A stretch of DNA of 64,000 bases from Pseudomonas sp. M30-35 (GCF_002163625.1 NZ_CP020892.1:2542001-2606000), one strand, 5' to 3'; shown: positions 48,780-58,766, counted from the first letter of the stretch. Notes: generated from the sequence alone by a model not told the origin. Numbers and translations: made by a program.

Positions 48780-49096
48780 ACATGTCTCCGACGCGCTATC
48801 ACTGCAGCGCTATTTTGTTTTAACCGATGTTAGCGCTACCAAATTTATCAAGCAAGTAGGAATTTATCCTGAGTGGATGATCCTGCTGGGAAAAACCAGC
48901 AGCACACAGCGGTTACTGATCCGCTGTACGCTTGGCATTTATCAGAAAAAACATGATAAACAAGATTAAATACAATCACTAACATATTGTTTTAATTGAA
49001 TAAAAACAAGTTAATATTGATTCGAGAAACAACACATCCGCCAACCTGCCCCTGCAAGGAGGCCCTCGCAGGGGCCGCTGGATCCTAGCCTTTAGT
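48780..49096. promoter_or_regulatory. Upstream region of the TRAP-gluconokinase operon
   Basis: A 317-bp gene-free stretch. Besides the operator at 48828-48845 it has GCGCTATCA at 48794-48802 and AGCGCTA at 48806-48812, both related to the operator core and close to the start codon. Further up are small hairpins (CTGCTGG/CCAGCAG near 48880-48900, CAGCGG/CCGCTG near 48910-48927) and a very AT-rich block at 48945-49020 that may be the promoter. A GCCCCTGC/GCAGGGGC stem at 49048-49075, lacking a T-run, follows the ligase gene and may be a weak terminator. Confidence 0.5.
48828..48845. promoter_or_regulatory. Operator-like site upstream of gntK-dctQ
   Basis: TGTTAGCGCTACCAAATT, with the palindromic core TGTTAGC|GCTAcCA typical of LacI-family operators (central CG). 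It lies 49-66 bp before the start codon; a GntR-like LacI-family repressor is encoded in the same locus. Confidence 0.65.
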
Positions 49097-50767
49097 CTAC
49101 AAACCTAGCTCGATGATCGTCTGCTCGCGCATGCGGAACTTCTGAATTTTGCCGGTCACCGTCATCGGAAATTCGTCTACGAACAGGTAGTAACGCGGCA
49201 CTTTGAAGTGGGCGATATTGGCTTTGCAGAACTCGCGCAACTGGGTTTCATCGCAGTCCATATCTGGATGCAGCTTGATCCAGGCGGCGATTTCTTCACC
49301 GTATTTACTGTCAGGCACACCGATGATCTGTACATCGGCAACTGCAGCGTGGGTAAACAGAAACTCTTCGATCTCTCGCGGATAGATGTTCTCCCCGCCG
49401 CGAATGATCATGTCTTTGCTACGCCCGACAATGCGTACATAACCACTTTCATCCATCACCGCTAAGTCACCCGTGTGCATCCAGCGGTCTCCGTCGATTG
49501 CCTCGGCGCTGGCTTGCGGGTTATTCCAGTAGCCGAGCATCACGCTATAGCCCCGTGTACACAGCTCACCAGTCTGCCCACGCGGGACAGTTTCGCCCAG
49601 TTCGTCGATGATTTTACTTTCAAGCTGTGGCTGCGTCCGCCCCACGCTGGTGACCCGGGCCTCAAGGTCATCATCCGCAGCAGTCTGTAGCGACACCGGG
49701 CTGGTTTCAGTCATGCCGTAGGCAATTTGCACCTCTGACATGTGCAGTTCTTTAATCACCCGGCGCATCACCTCAATCGGGCACGTTGCCCCAGCCATGA
49801 TCCCGGTGCGCAGCGAGCTTAGGTCAAACTCATTAAGCCGCGGGTGATCCAATTCGGCGATAAACATGGTCGGCACACCGTATAACGCGGTGGCTCGCTC
49901 TTGAGCGACCGCTTGCAAAGTCGCCTCAGGCTCAAAACCGGCTGAGGGGTAAATCATTGTCGCGCCGTGAGTTATGCACCCCAGATTACCCATGACCATG
50001 CCAAAACAGTGATACAGCGGCACCGGGATCACCAGCCGATCATGCTCAGTCAAACCCATGCTAGCGGCGACCATATAACCGTTGTTAAGGATATTGTGAT
50101 GGCTCAAGGTCGCACCTTTAGGCGCGCCGGTGGTGCCAGAGGTGTACTGAATGTTGATGGCTTGATCACATTGCAGCTCAGCCTGGCGTGCAACCCGTTG
50201 TTCAGCAGTCACCGCCTGCGCCATCTCGGCTAACTCACGCCAATGTATAAAGCCAGCCGGGGCTTGCTCTGCCAGGCTAATCACGCCGCGCAATTCAGGT
50301 AGGCGTGCGCTGGCAAGCTGACCGCGTGGGCTCGTCGCCAATTCCGGTAATAAGCCAACCAGAATGGCTTGGTAGTCAGATGTTTTGAAGGCATCGGCGC
50401 AGACCAACCAACTGCAGCCCGATTGCTTGAGCGCATATTCGAGCTCGCTGCAGCGATAGGCCGGGTTGATATTGACCAACACAGCACCGATCTTGGCGCT
50501 GGCGAACTGGCTGATGCACCACTGCGCGCAATTAGGTGCCCACACGCCAATCCGATCACCGGTTTTAATCCCCAGCGCCATAAACGCCTGCGCCGTACGG
50601 TTAACCTCTTCCGCCAACTGCTTCCAGCTGTAACGTAAGTGCTGATGCACCACAATCAAGGCATCACGCTCAGCGAAGCGCGCCGCAGTGTTATCGAATG
50701 CATCGCCAACGGTCAGGGTCAGCAATGCTTTGTCTTGTGGTCCTTGGGAATAACTCGGCGCAGTCAT
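49097..50767 (-). CDS. Acyl-CoA synthetase, AMP-forming (ACSF2-like)
   Basis: 556 residues of the AMP-binding (ANL) superfamily. P-loop [12 protein letters not shown] (about 215-226), A5 motif [10 protein letters not shown]7 [14 protein letters not shown]8 [23 protein letters not shown] and catalytic Lys in [13 protein letters not shown] near the end. It activates a carboxylic acid with ATP to the acyl-AMP and then the CoA ester. It resembles ACSF2/fatty-acyl ligases beside acyl-CoA dehydrogenase genes in P. aeruginosa (PA2557-like). Last gene of the minus-strand acyl-CoA cluster; substrate likely a short or branched-chain acid, inferred. Confidence 0.87.
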   Translation of the reverse strand: MTAPSYSQGPQDKALLTLTVGDAFDNTAARFAERDALIVVHQHLRYSWKQLAEEVNRTAQAFMALGIKTGDRIGVWAPNCAQWCISQFASAKIGAVLVNINPAYRCSELEYALKQSGCSWLVCADAFKTSDYQAILVGLLPELATSPRGQLASARLPELRGVISLAEQAPAGFIHWRELAEMAQAVTAEQRVARQAELQCDQAINIQYTSGTTGAPKGATLSHHNILNNGYMVAASMGLTEHDRLVIPVPLYHCFGMVMGNLGCITHGATMIYPSAGFEPEATLQAVAQERATALYGVPTMFIAELDHPRLNEFDLSSLRTGIMAGATCPIEVMRRVIKELHMSEVQIAYGMTETSPVSLQTAADDDLEARVTSVGRTQPQLESKIIDELGETVPRGQTGELCTRGYSVMLGYWNNPQASAEAIDGDRWMHTGDLAVMDESGYVRIVGRSKDMIIRGGENIYPREIEEFLFTHAAVADVQIIGVPDSKYGEEIAAWIKLHPDMDCDETQLREFCKANIAHFKVPRYYLFVDEFPMTVTGKIQKFRMREQTIIELGL

Positions 50768-50853
50768 TGGATACCTTTTTTATGATTATTCAGGTAATTG
50801 GCGAGGCGCTGCCGCAGCTAGCAGCCTGAAGGTTTGTAGGCAAATGCAGGAAC

Positions 50854-51981
50854 TCAAAAACTGCGTGCGATGACCATGCGTTGAATATCGCTGGTGCCTT
50901 CATATATCTGGCAGACCCGCACATCACGGTAGATGCGCTCCACCGGAAAGTCTTTCAAATAGCCGTAGCCGCCATGGACCTGAATCGCCGCCGAGCAAAC
51001 CCTCTCAGCCATTTCCGAGGCAAACAGCTTGGCCATCGAGGCCTCGGTCAGGCACGGCAAGCCTGCTTGGCGCAAGGTTGCGGCATGCAAAACCATTTGC
51101 CGGGCAACGGCGATCTCGGTGGCCATATCTGCCAAACGAAACGCGACCGCCTGATGCTCGATAATTGGCTTGCCGAAGGTTTCGCGCTCATGGGCGTAGT
51201 CTCGAGCCGCCTCAAATGCCGCACGGGCCATGCCGACTGCCTGGGAGGCGATACCAATGCGCCCGCCCTCCAAGTTGCTTAGGGCAATCTTGTAGCCTTC
51301 ACCCTCCTCCCCCAAGCGCAGACTGAGCGGAATGCGCATGTCGTCGAACTGTAGCTGGCAGGTGTCTGAGGCGTGCTGACCGAGCTTCTCTTCAATCCGG
51401 CTAACGCTAAAGCCTGGCGTATCGGTCGGCACGATAAACGCCGAAATACCGCGCTTACCAAGGCTTGCATCGGTCACTGCAAACACAATCACCACGCCAG
51501 CATGACTGCCCGAGGTAATGAATTGCTTGCTGCCATTTAGCACGTAATAGTCGCCATCACGTTGCGCCTTGGTACGCAGAAAACTGGCGTCGGAGCCTGC
51601 TTGCGGCTCGGTTAGGGCAAACGCCCCAAGCACTGCGCCCTCGGCAAGCGGCTGCAAATAATTGCGTTTCTGCTCTTCAGTGCCGTATTTCAATACCGGC
51701 ATGCAGCCGACAGAGTTGTGCACGCTCATGATGGTTGAACAGGCGCCATCACCGGCGGCAATTTCTTCAAGCGCCATGGCATAAGCCACATGCCCCGTAT
51801 CCGCGCCACCCCATTGCTCCGGCACAAGCATGCCGAGAAAGCCAAGCTGCGCCATCTCGCGCAAGGCTTCTGCCGGGAAACGATGCTCACGATCCCAGTC
51901 TGCTGCAAAGGGTTTTAGCCGTTCCTGGGCAAACTGTCGGGCAACGTCGCGAATCTGCAGTTCTTCATCTGTCGGGATCAT
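50854..51981 (-). CDS. Acyl-CoA dehydrogenase, short/branched-chain type
   Basis: 375 residues. FAD acyl-CoA dehydrogenase with [73 protein letters not shown] and the catalytic Glu in [18 protein letters not shown]. The Glu position in YEGTS is that of short/medium and 2-methyl-branched enzymes rather than isovaleryl-CoA dehydrogenase. In context, the likely reaction is 2-methylbutanoyl-CoA to tiglyl-CoA. The start codon overlaps the thiolase stop (TAATG), so the two are coupled. Confidence 0.88.
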   Translation of the reverse strand: MIPTDEELQIRDVARQFAQERLKPFAADWDREHRFPAEALREMAQLGFLGMLVPEQWGGADTGHVAYAMALEEIAAGDGACSTIMSVHNSVGCMPVLKYGTEEQKRNYLQPLAEGAVLGAFALTEPQAGSDASFLRTKAQRDGDYYVLNGSKQFITSGSHAGVVIVFAVTDASLGKRGISAFIVPTDTPGFSVSRIEEKLGQHASDTCQLQFDDMRIPLSLRLGEEGEGYKIALSNLEGGRIGIASQAVGMARAAFEAARDYAHERETFGKPIIEHQAVAFRLADMATEIAVARQMVLHAATLRQAGLPCLTEASMAKLFASEMAERVCSAAIQVHGGYGYLKDFPVERIYRDVRVCQIYEGTSDIQRMVIARSF

Positions 51982-53186
51982 TAATTCGCTCCTTGGCTGA
52001 CCAGTTCAAGAGCGACTGCTGTTGCCTCACCGCCACCAATGCACACCGAAGCCACACCGCGTGTCAGCCCCCGTTGTTGCAGCGCATAGAGCAAAGTGAC
52101 GATGACCCGCGCGCCAGATGCGCCAATCGGATGGCCCAACGCACACGCACCGCCGTGCACATTGACCTTGTCATGGGAGATTGCCAGATCACGCATAGCC
52201 GCCATCGGCACCACGGCGAAGGCCTCATTGATCTCGAACAGATCAACCTCATCCAGCATCCAACCGGTGCGCGCCATCAAACCTTTGATCGCGCCAACCG
52301 GTGCGGTGGCAAACAGGCCGGGAGCTTGCGCATGGGAGCTATGCCCGACAAGGGTTGCCAACGGCTTTAACCCGAGCTTTTCAGCCTGGGAGCGACGCAT
52401 TAACACCAAGGCTGCAGCACCATCTGAAATGGAACTGGCATTAGCCGCCGTTACAGTTCCGCCTTCACGGAATGCAGGTTTTAAGGTCGGGATTTTTTCC
52501 AACTTGGCTTTTGGCGGCTGCTCATCGCACGTCACGCTGAGCGTTTCGCGTTTGGCTTTGACTTCAACGGCAGCAATCTCCGCCTCAAAATGGCCTTGAT
52601 CCATCGCCGCCTGTGCGCGCTTTAGCGAGGTAATTGCATAATCATCTTGCTGCTCACGGCTAAAACCGTAGCTTTGCGCGCAATCTTCGGCGAACGTGCC
52701 CATCAAGCGGCCTTTATCGTAGGCATCTTCAAGACCATCAAGGAACATGTGATCAAGCACCCGGCCGTGGCCCATGCGATAGCCCGCACGGGCCTTGTCC
52801 AGCAAGTACGGTGCGTTGGACATGCTCTCCATGCCGCCGGCGACTACCACCTCAGCGCTACCAGCCAACAATAAATCATGGGCAAGCATCACTGACTTCA
52901 TGCCGGAGCCACACATCTTGTTCAGCGTCGAGCACACCGTGCCTTGGTCTAAACCTGCACCCAGTGCTGCCTGGCGTGCCGGGGCTTGGCCCTGACCGGC
53001 CTGCAGCACACAGCCCATGATCACTTCATTAACGGCATCATCAGCTAAACCCGCACGTTTTACTGCCGCGCGAATTGCAGTGGCACCCAGTTCAGCGCAA
53101 CTAACGCCGCTCAAATCCCCGATAAAACCGCCCATTGGCGTGCGTGCAGCACTGACAATGACGACCGGATCGCTATTACTGTTCAT
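51981..53186 (-). CDS. Acetyl-CoA C-acyltransferase (thiolase)
   Basis: 401 residues, type II thiolase. Acyl-enzyme Cys92 in [10 protein letters not shown], catalytic His in HPIGASGAR (about 352) and second Cys382 in CIGGGEATA. It cleaves 3-ketoacyl-CoA; beside the SDR and dehydrogenase it probably splits 2-methylacetoacetyl-CoA to acetyl-CoA and propionyl-CoA. Biosynthetic acetoacetyl-CoA thiolase is the other possibility. It follows the SDR by 36 bp and shares one base with the dehydrogenase start. Confidence 0.88.
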   Translation of the reverse strand: MNSNSDPVVIVSAARTPMGGFIGDLSGVSCAELGATAIRAAVKRAGLADDAVNEVIMGCVLQAGQGQAPARQAALGAGLDQGTVCSTLNKMCGSGMKSVMLAHDLLLAGSAEVVVAGGMESMSNAPYLLDKARAGYRMGHGRVLDHMFLDGLEDAYDKGRLMGTFAEDCAQSYGFSREQQDDYAITSLKRAQAAMDQGHFEAEIAAVEVKAKRETLSVTCDEQPPKAKLEKIPTLKPAFREGGTVTAANASSISDGAAALVLMRRSQAEKLGLKPLATLVGHSSHAQAPGLFATAPVGAIKGLMARTGWMLDEVDLFEINEAFAVVPMAAMRDLAISHDKVNVHGGACALGHPIGASGARVIVTLLYALQQRGLTRGVASVCIGGGEATAVALELVSQGAN

Positions 53187-53222
53187 ATGCGGGCTCCTGC
53201 TGTTGGAGTGACAAAAAGACTG

Positions 53223-53990
53223 CTACTTGGCAGCCATACGCAAGGCGCCATCCAGGCGGATAACCTCGCCGTTGAGCATGCTGTTTTGGATAATGTGCAA
53301 TACCAGCGAGGCGTACTCCTCGGGTTTGCCCAAGCGTGGCGGAAACGGCACGTTAGCGGCCAAGCCATCACGCACTTCCTGGGGCATGCCGGCCATCATC
53401 GGTGTTTCAAAAATACCGGGAGCAATGCACATCACCCGAATGCCCGAACGCGCCAGTTCACGCGCCAACGGTAATGTCAGCCCGACCACCGCGCTCTTTG
53501 AAGCCGCATAAGCGGCTTGTCCAATCTGCCCGTCAAATGCGGCGACCGACGCTGTATTGATCATCACCCCGCGCTCACCATCTGCTTGTGGCTCACTCTG
53601 AGCGATCGCTTCTGCAGCCAGGCGCAGCATGTTGAAGGTACCGATCAAGTTGACATCGACCACCTTGCGAAAACTCTCCAGCGCATGCACGCCGTTACGC
53701 CCCAACAGCTTTTCCGCTGGCGCAATACCCGCACAGTTGACCAAACCGTGTAGGCCGCCGAAGTGCTCAAGCGTCTGGGTAATGGCCTTGCTGGCGTCTG
53801 CCTCCTGGGTAATATCGACTGCAACGAACAAGGCGCTTTCACCCAACTCGGTCGCACGGGCCTGACCCGCTTGCTGATTGATGTCCGCCAACACGACCTT
53901 GGCGCCCGCCTCTACCAACTTGCGCGCCGTGGCCAAGCCCAGCCCGGAACTGCCGCCGGTGATTAAAAATACTCGCTGTTCAATTTGCAT
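53223..53990 (-). CDS. 3-hydroxyacyl-CoA dehydrogenase, SDR type (HSD17B10-like)
   Basis: 255 residues. SDR with TGGSSGLG (11-18), Asp in VVLADIN marking NAD preference, NCAG, Ser148, Tyr161 and Lys165, and the C-terminal [13 protein letters not shown] typical of HSD17B10-type enzymes. Human HSD17B10 and bacterial relatives oxidise 2-methyl-3-hydroxybutanoyl-CoA in isoleucine breakdown. The neighbouring thiolase and dehydrogenase would catalyse the following and the first step. No enoyl-CoA hydratase lies in this gene set; liuC nearby or a gene elsewhere must supply hydration. Confidence 0.87.
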   Translation of the reverse strand: MQIEQRVFLITGGSSGLGLATARKLVEAGAKVVLADINQQAGQARATELGESALFVAVDITQEADASKAITQTLEHFGGLHGLVNCAGIAPAEKLLGRNGVHALESFRKVVDVNLIGTFNMLRLAAEAIAQSEPQADGERGVMINTASVAAFDGQIGQAAYAASKSAVVGLTLPLARELARSGIRVMCIAPGIFETPMMAGMPQEVRDGLAANVPFPPRLGKPEEYASLVLHIIQNSMLNGEVIRLDGALRMAAK

Positions 53991-54021
53991 CTGGATTATT
54001 CCTGTTCAGTGCGCTGCGCAC

Positions 54022-55677
54022 TCAGACCGTCGCGCCGTGAAGGTTCTGCTTGGCGATTTCTTGATTGCGTAATAAAAAGCGCTGAATCTTGCCGCTTGGG
54101 GTCTTTGGCAATTCATCGACAAACTCGATTTCCCGCGGATAAGCATGAGCAGACAGACGTTTGCGTACGTATTGCTGCAACTCCTCAGCCAACGCCTGGC
54201 TGGCGGCGAACTGCGGCTGCAGCACGACAAAGGCCTTAACCAACTCGGTACGTTCGGCGTCTGGCTTGCCAATCACAGCGGCTTCAATCACTGCGTCGTG
54301 TTCGATCAAAGCGCTTTCAACATCAAACGGCCCGATGCGATACCCCGACGTGGTGATCACATCATCGGCGCGCCCAACAAAGCTGATGCTGCCGTCAGCA
54401 TTGAGCTCAACCGTGTCGCCACTCAGGTAATAGCGACCACTGAAAGCCTTGGTCGGCATGTCCTGATAACCGCGAAACCAGAACAACGGAGACTGACTCA
54501 CATCCAGCGCAAGGTTGCCGGGCTGGCCGACTGCAAGCTCATTACAGGCTTCATCGACCACCACTACACGATGCCCCGGCACCGCATAACCAGCTGCGCC
54601 GATGCGAACCGGGTGTTCGTATGCATGGTGGTTGCACAACACCATGCCCAGCTCTGTTTGGCCGTAATGATCATGAATGGTGGTGTCCAGCCCCTCGGCA
54701 AACCAACGGATGACCTCAGGCGTTAGCGGCTCACCGGCGCTGCTCACCGCGCGTAATTTGGCCTTCAGCAGCGGCTCGACCTGCTGTTTGGCGGCGAGCA
54801 GTAAACGGTAGGCAGTCGGCGAACCTGCAAGATTGGTAATGGCGTATTTGCGGATCACCCGGCAGGTACTTTCAACACTGAAAGTACCTTCATAAAAGGT
54901 AGTCGGATGGCCCATCGCCAATGGCCCGGTGACGGCGTAATACAGGCCATAGGCCCAGCCGGGATCAGCGACATTCCAGAAGGCATCTTCAGGGCGCAAA
55001 TCCACAGCGTCACGCATATAGCTGACAAACGCCAGAATCGCTTTCAGCGGCACAGGAACTGGTTTGGCTGCACCCGTTGTACCTGAGGTGAACATCATCA
55101 GAAACGGGTCTTGGCTGTTGCGCATTACTGGCTCGAAGTGCTCATCATTGCGCTCAAGCTCAGCCCAGAAACTGAAGTCGCCGTGCGCAATCCCTTGCCC
55201 TTTAGGGCCTGAAACAGTGACGCGCAAAGCATCACTGGCAACTTCGTCAAGTTTTGGCCGGTTGCTGGCGTCGGTGACGATAACTTTAGAGCCCGCAGTA
55301 TTTATCCGATGCTCAATGGCTTTGGGGCCAAAGGCAGTAAACAACGGCTGGTAAACCGCGCCCGCGCGCCAAGTGCCAAGAATAGTGATAAGCAGCTCAA
55401 CGTTGCGTCCCAACATACCGGACACGCAATCACCCGGCATGACGCCCTGGCTGCGTAAGAAATTGGCGAAACGTGCGGACTGCTGTTTCAACTGGGCGAA
55501 GGTGTAGGTTGCACTTGAACCGTCGGCGCCCTCCCAAAACAAGGCAACACGCCCGGGCAGCGCATGCCGGTCGCAACACTCGACGCAGGCATTGATCGCG
55601 TCAGTCGACCCCGCCAACGTAGTGCTCATGGCGTGGTTAAAATCGAACTCACGGGCAGCAGAAAAGTAGTCACGCAT
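54022..55677 (-). CDS. AMP-forming acyl-CoA synthetase (acetyl/propionyl or medium-chain type)
   Basis: 551 residues, ANL superfamily, nearest in pattern to acetyl/propionyl- and medium-chain acyl-CoA synthetases. P-loop TSGTTGAAKPV lacks the usual Pro-Lys-Gly of the motif, but the rest is canonical: FWNVADPGWAYGLYY, HYGQTELGM, YYLSGDTVELNADG, GRADDVITTSGYRIGPFDVESALIEH and catalytic Lys in PKTPSGKIQR. First enzyme gene of the cluster, 31 bp before the SDR, and 80 bp after the AraC gene. Probable role: activating the branched acid substrate or recycling propionate. Confidence 0.87.
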   Translation of the reverse strand: MRDYFSAAREFDFNHAMSTTLAGSTDAINACVECCDRHALPGRVALFWEGADGSSATYTFAQLKQQSARFANFLRSQGVMPGDCVSGMLGRNVELLITILGTWRAGAVYQPLFTAFGPKAIEHRINTAGSKVIVTDASNRPKLDEVASDALRVTVSGPKGQGIAHGDFSFWAELERNDEHFEPVMRNSQDPFLMMFTSGTTGAAKPVPVPLKAILAFVSYMRDAVDLRPEDAFWNVADPGWAYGLYYAVTGPLAMGHPTTFYEGTFSVESTCRVIRKYAITNLAGSPTAYRLLLAAKQQVEPLLKAKLRAVSSAGEPLTPEVIRWFAEGLDTTIHDHYGQTELGMVLCNHHAYEHPVRIGAAGYAVPGHRVVVVDEACNELAVGQPGNLALDVSQSPLFWFRGYQDMPTKAFSGRYYLSGDTVELNADGSISFVGRADDVITTSGYRIGPFDVESALIEHDAVIEAAVIGKPDAERTELVKAFVVLQPQFAASQALAEELQQYVRKRLSAHAYPREIEFVDELPKTPSGKIQRFLLRNQEIAKQNLHGATV

Positions 55678-55758
55678 CAGTCAACTCCGAGCTTTTTTAT
55701 TTGAGGAGTAGTAACCGATAGTCGCGCCCAGACGCATTCCGGGCAATGTCTTAAGGGA

Positions 55759-56814
55759 TCAATCTGTCTGAGCAGTTTTGACAGTGGCGCTCCCTTGAGG
55801 ATACATCATGCTGTGATATTGACCTGGCGTTGAGCCGGTCCATTTCTTGAAGGCTTTGTAAAAAGCGCTGGCGTCGGCAAACCCCAAATCAAAGGCCAAA
55901 TCATTGAAATTGATCTCGCCCTGATCCAAGCGGCTGATTGCCATATCGCGGCGCACGTGATCCTTGAGGCTTTGGTATGACTGCCCTTCTTGCGACAACT
56001 TGCGCCGCAGTGTTGAGGGCGCCATAAAGAAATACGCAGATATCGCCTCGATATCAGGCCAGCGCTCAGGCTTCATTGCCCGCAGATAGGTTTTAATCCG
56101 TGCGGCATGACTTTGCGGATCACGGTACTTGACCAAGATCCCTTGTGGCGCGGTTCGCAGAAATAGTTTCAGCTCTTCAGCACTGCGCCTGATCGGCAGA
56201 TCCAACCATTGCGCGTTAAATAGCAGCCGTGATTGCGGGCGGTTGAAACGCAAATTTTCGCTGAACATCACCCGATAATCTTCAATATAGTCTGGCTTGG
56301 GCCGCTGCACTTCGATTGCGATGATTGGAATGCGTCGCCCCACCAACCAACACGCCAGACCATGCACAATCATCCACATTGTGAAATCTGCGAATGCACG
56401 CCCACGGGTGCTGACTGAGCCTGGCGCTTGCTCAAGCACGATCTCCGCCATGCCCCCGGCCCGCTGCAGACGCGGCGTCAGGTCTTCAAATATCAGCCCT
56501 AAAAAGCGCAAAGCGCCCTGCAACGCACGCTCAAGGGTTGGTTCCTGACTGGCGGTACGCGCCATAAATGCAAAGCTGCCGACCTTCATGCGTCGCGCAT
56601 TGAGGCCAAAGAACTCATCATCCGTACGCTGCGCAAGGGCTAACCACAGTTGCGCATACTGCTCACAGGAGACTCGTGCGTATGGCTTTGCCAGCAGTCC
56701 TGGCGCAATGCCTGCCTGCTCAAGCAACTGGCGCACATCTGCCCCACCACGTTGCAGCTCATAGATGGCTTCACTGACCAACTGTATAGATATGGTGCCC
56801 TTGTCTGCCTGCAT
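55759..56814 (-). CDS. AraC-family regulator (OruR/ArgR-like architecture)
   Basis: 351 residues from ATG 56814, preceded by AAGGA; a longer frame to 56952 would cross the liuR promoter region and is rejected. N-terminal 'arabinose-binding-like' Arabinose_bd domain (about 20-210) as in OruR/Orf-type activators, C-terminal double HTH with FFMAPSTLRRKLSQEGQSYQSLKDHVRRDMAISRL and FADASAFYKAFKKWTGSTPGQY. It precedes the acyl-CoA cluster on the same strand and is divergent from liuR. Likely activator of the cluster; ligand unknown. Confidence 0.83.
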   Translation of the reverse strand: MQADKGTISIQLVSEAIYELQRGGADVRQLLEQAGIAPGLLAKPYARVSCEQYAQLWLALAQRTDDEFFGLNARRMKVGSFAFMARTASQEPTLERALQGALRFLGLIFEDLTPRLQRAGGMAEIVLEQAPGSVSTRGRAFADFTMWMIVHGLACWLVGRRIPIIAIEVQRPKPDYIEDYRVMFSENLRFNRPQSRLLFNAQWLDLPIRRSAEELKLFLRTAPQGILVKYRDPQSHAARIKTYLRAMKPERWPDIEAISAYFFMAPSTLRRKLSQEGQSYQSLKDHVRRDMAISRLDQGEINFNDLAFDLGFADASAFYKAFKKWTGSTPGQYHSMMYPQGSATVKTAQTD

Positions 56815-56957
56815 AGGTTCCTTGCTTGATCGAATCTGTCGCGCACATGTCAGCCAGCAAAGTATTTCGCACCCTGCGGCGAAAGTCCTAAACCAGATTT
56901 CGACAAAATGTAGACCGGTTATTTGTAGAGCGACAGCTTGACAGCTTTGCAACTCAG

Positions 56958-56975
56958 CTTTACGTTTACGTAAAG
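56958..56975 (+). promoter_or_regulatory. LiuR-type operator and liuR promoter
   Basis: CTTTACGTTTACGTAAAG, a near-perfect palindrome of the type known for LiuR (MerR family) sites, 21 bp before liuR. TTGACA at 56938-56943 is a good -35; with 17 bp spacing the -10 would fall at 56961-56966 inside the palindrome, as in MerR-controlled promoters. Confidence 0.8.
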
Positions 56976-56995
56976 GTTAATACGAGTTACCAGCA

Positions 56996-57391
56996 ATGCC
57001 CACCTATTCAATCTCAGAACTGGCTCGCGAGCTGGATATCACTACCCGCGCAATTCGCTTCTATGAAGAGCAATCAATGCTCAGTCCTGAGCGACGTGGC
57101 CAAGAGCGCATCTACAGCGCTAAAGACAAAGTGACGCTAAAACTTATTTTGCGCGGCAAACGCATCGGTTTTTCACTCGCTGAATGCAAAGAACTCATCG
57201 AGTTATATGACCCGGTTCAGGGTAATCGTAAGCAGCTTGAGAGCTTTATGCAGAAGATTGCTGAACGCCGTAATCAACTCGAACAGCAACTGCTGGACAT
57301 CCAGCAAATGCAACTGGAGCTCGATACTGCCGAAGAGCGCTGCTTGATCGCCATGGCTGATATCGATAAAAAACAAACAGTTAACATTTAA
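56996..57391 (+). CDS. liuR: MerR-family regulator of leucine/isovalerate catabolism LiuR
   Basis: 131 residues. MerR N-terminal winged helix: YSISELARELDITTRAIRFYEEQSMLSPERRGQERIYS, then LILRGKRIGFSLAECKELIELYDP and a dimerisation coiled coil (about 80-118). No metal-binding cysteines, as expected for LiuR, which responds to branched-chain metabolites. It is the first gene before liuABCDE and has a LiuR palindrome in its own promoter, indicating autoregulation. A MITE-like repeat begins 5 bp after its stop. Confidence 0.88.
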   Translation: MPTYSISELARELDITTRAIRFYEEQSMLSPERRGQERIYSAKDKVTLKLILRGKRIGFSLAECKELIELYDPVQGNRKQLESFMQKIAERRNQLEQQLLDIQQMQLELDTAEERCLIAMADIDKKQTVNI

Positions 57392-57396
57392 ACCTA

Positions 57397-57536
57397 AGAA
57401 CCCTCTGAGAACGTAGCGAGCGAAGGGAATACAAGGCGAAAAGGTGAGAAAAAGCGCAGTTTAGTTGTCCTAAATGAGCATTTTGAGCAGCTTTTCAACG
57501 CAGTAGTACCTAGCGCAGTAGTTTTCAGAGGGGTCT
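57397..57536. repeat. MITE-like repeat, copy B (140 bp), between liuR and liuA
   Basis: Imperfect terminal inverted repeats: AGAACCCTCTGAGAA and the reverse complement of TTTTCAGAGGGGTCT, with TA on each side (57395-57396 and 57537-57538). It shares blocks such as AAATGAGCATTTTGAGCAG and ACCTAGCGCAGTAGTTTT with copy A at 20548-20718, though 31 bp shorter. No ORF. It fills almost the whole liuR-liuA gap; removing it would leave about 25 bp. Confidence 0.85.
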
Positions 57537-57556
57537 TAATAATTATAGGTGACACC

Positions 57557-58720
57557 ATGAGCTATCCTTCTCTGAACTTCGCGCTTGGCGAAACCCTCGA
57601 CATGTTGCGCGACCAGACTCAAGCATTTGTCGCGGCTGAACTGGCCCCACGCGCGGCGGCTATCGACAGCGAAAACCTGTTCCCTGCCGACATGTGGAAA
57701 AAATTCGGGGATATGGGTTTGCTCGGCGTCACCGTCAGCGAAGAATACGGTGGAGCCGGCCTTGGTTACCTGGCGCACGTCATCGCGATTGAAGAAATCA
57801 GCCGCGGCTCTGCGTCTGTGGGCCTGTCCTATGGCGCGCACTCGAACCTTTGCGTAAACCAGATCAACCGTAACGGTACGACCGAACAAAAAGCTAAGTA
57901 CCTACCGAAATTGATTTCAGGTGAGCACGTCGGCGCACTGGCCATGAGCGAGCCAAACGCTGGCTCGGATGTCGTCTCGATGAAGCTGCGTGCCGACAAA
58001 CGTGGCGACCACTACGTACTCAATGGCAGTAAAACCTGGATCACCAACGGTCCCGACGCCAATACCTATGTAATTTACGCCAAGACCGACATTGAAAAAG
58101 GCGCGCACGGCATCACCGCCTTTATCGTCGAACGTGACTGGAAAGGCTTCAGCCGCGGCAGCAAGTTCGACAAGCTCGGCATGCGCGGCTCAAACACTTG
58201 CGAGCTGTTCTTTGATGACGTTGAAGTACCGGCCGAGAACATCCTTGGCGTCGAAAACGGCGGGGTTAAGGTGCTGATGAGCGGCCTCGACTACGAACGC
58301 GTGGTGCTGGCCGGCGGCCCAATCGGCATCATGCAGGCCTGTATGGACGTGGTCGTGCCCTACATTCATGACCGCAAGCAGTTCGGCCAGAGTATCGGTG
58401 AGTTCCAGCTTATCCAAGGCAAGGTAGCGGACATGTACACCCAGCTTAACGCTAGCCGCGCCTATCTTTATGCAGTGGCGCAGGCCTGTGATCGTGGCGA
58501 AACCACGCGTAAGGATGCAGCCGGTGTCATTCTCTATAGCGCCGAACGTGCAACACAAATGGCCCTGGACACCATCCAGATTCTTGGCGGCAATGGCTAC
58601 ATCAACGAGTTCCCGGCTGGACGCCTCCTGCGTGACGCCAAACTGTATGAAATCGGGGCTGGCACCAGCGAAATCCGGCGCATGCTGATCGGCCGCGAAC
58701 TGTTTAACGAAACCAAGTAA
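57557..58720 (+). CDS. liuA: Isovaleryl-CoA dehydrogenase LiuA
   Basis: 387 residues. Acyl-CoA dehydrogenase of the isovaleryl type: catalytic Glu247 in [16 protein letters not shown] instead of the C-terminal Glu (which reads GAGTSE), the known hallmark of isovaleryl-CoA dehydrogenases. FAD motifs [19 protein letters not shown] and ITNGPDAN. It oxidises isovaleryl-CoA to 3-methylcrotonyl-CoA, the first committed step in leucine/isovalerate breakdown. AGGTGA precedes the ATG. liuB follows after 46 bp. Confidence 0.92.
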   Translation: MSYPSLNFALGETLDMLRDQTQAFVAAELAPRAAAIDSENLFPADMWKKFGDMGLLGVTVSEEYGGAGLGYLAHVIAIEEISRGSASVGLSYGAHSNLCVNQINRNGTTEQKAKYLPKLISGEHVGALAMSEPNAGSDVVSMKLRADKRGDHYVLNGSKTWITNGPDANTYVIYAKTDIEKGAHGITAFIVERDWKGFSRGSKFDKLGMRGSNTCELFFDDVEVPAENILGVENGGVKVLMSGLDYERVVLAGGPIGIMQACMDVVVPYIHDRKQFGQSIGEFQLIQGKVADMYTQLNASRAYLYAVAQACDRGETTRKDAAGVILYSAERATQMALDTIQILGGNGYINEFPAGRLLRDAKLYEIGAGTSEIRRMLIGRELFNETK

Positions 58721-58766
58721 GCCTGAACGTCGTTCAGCTCTGCACTATTTATTCGGAGTTCGCCTG

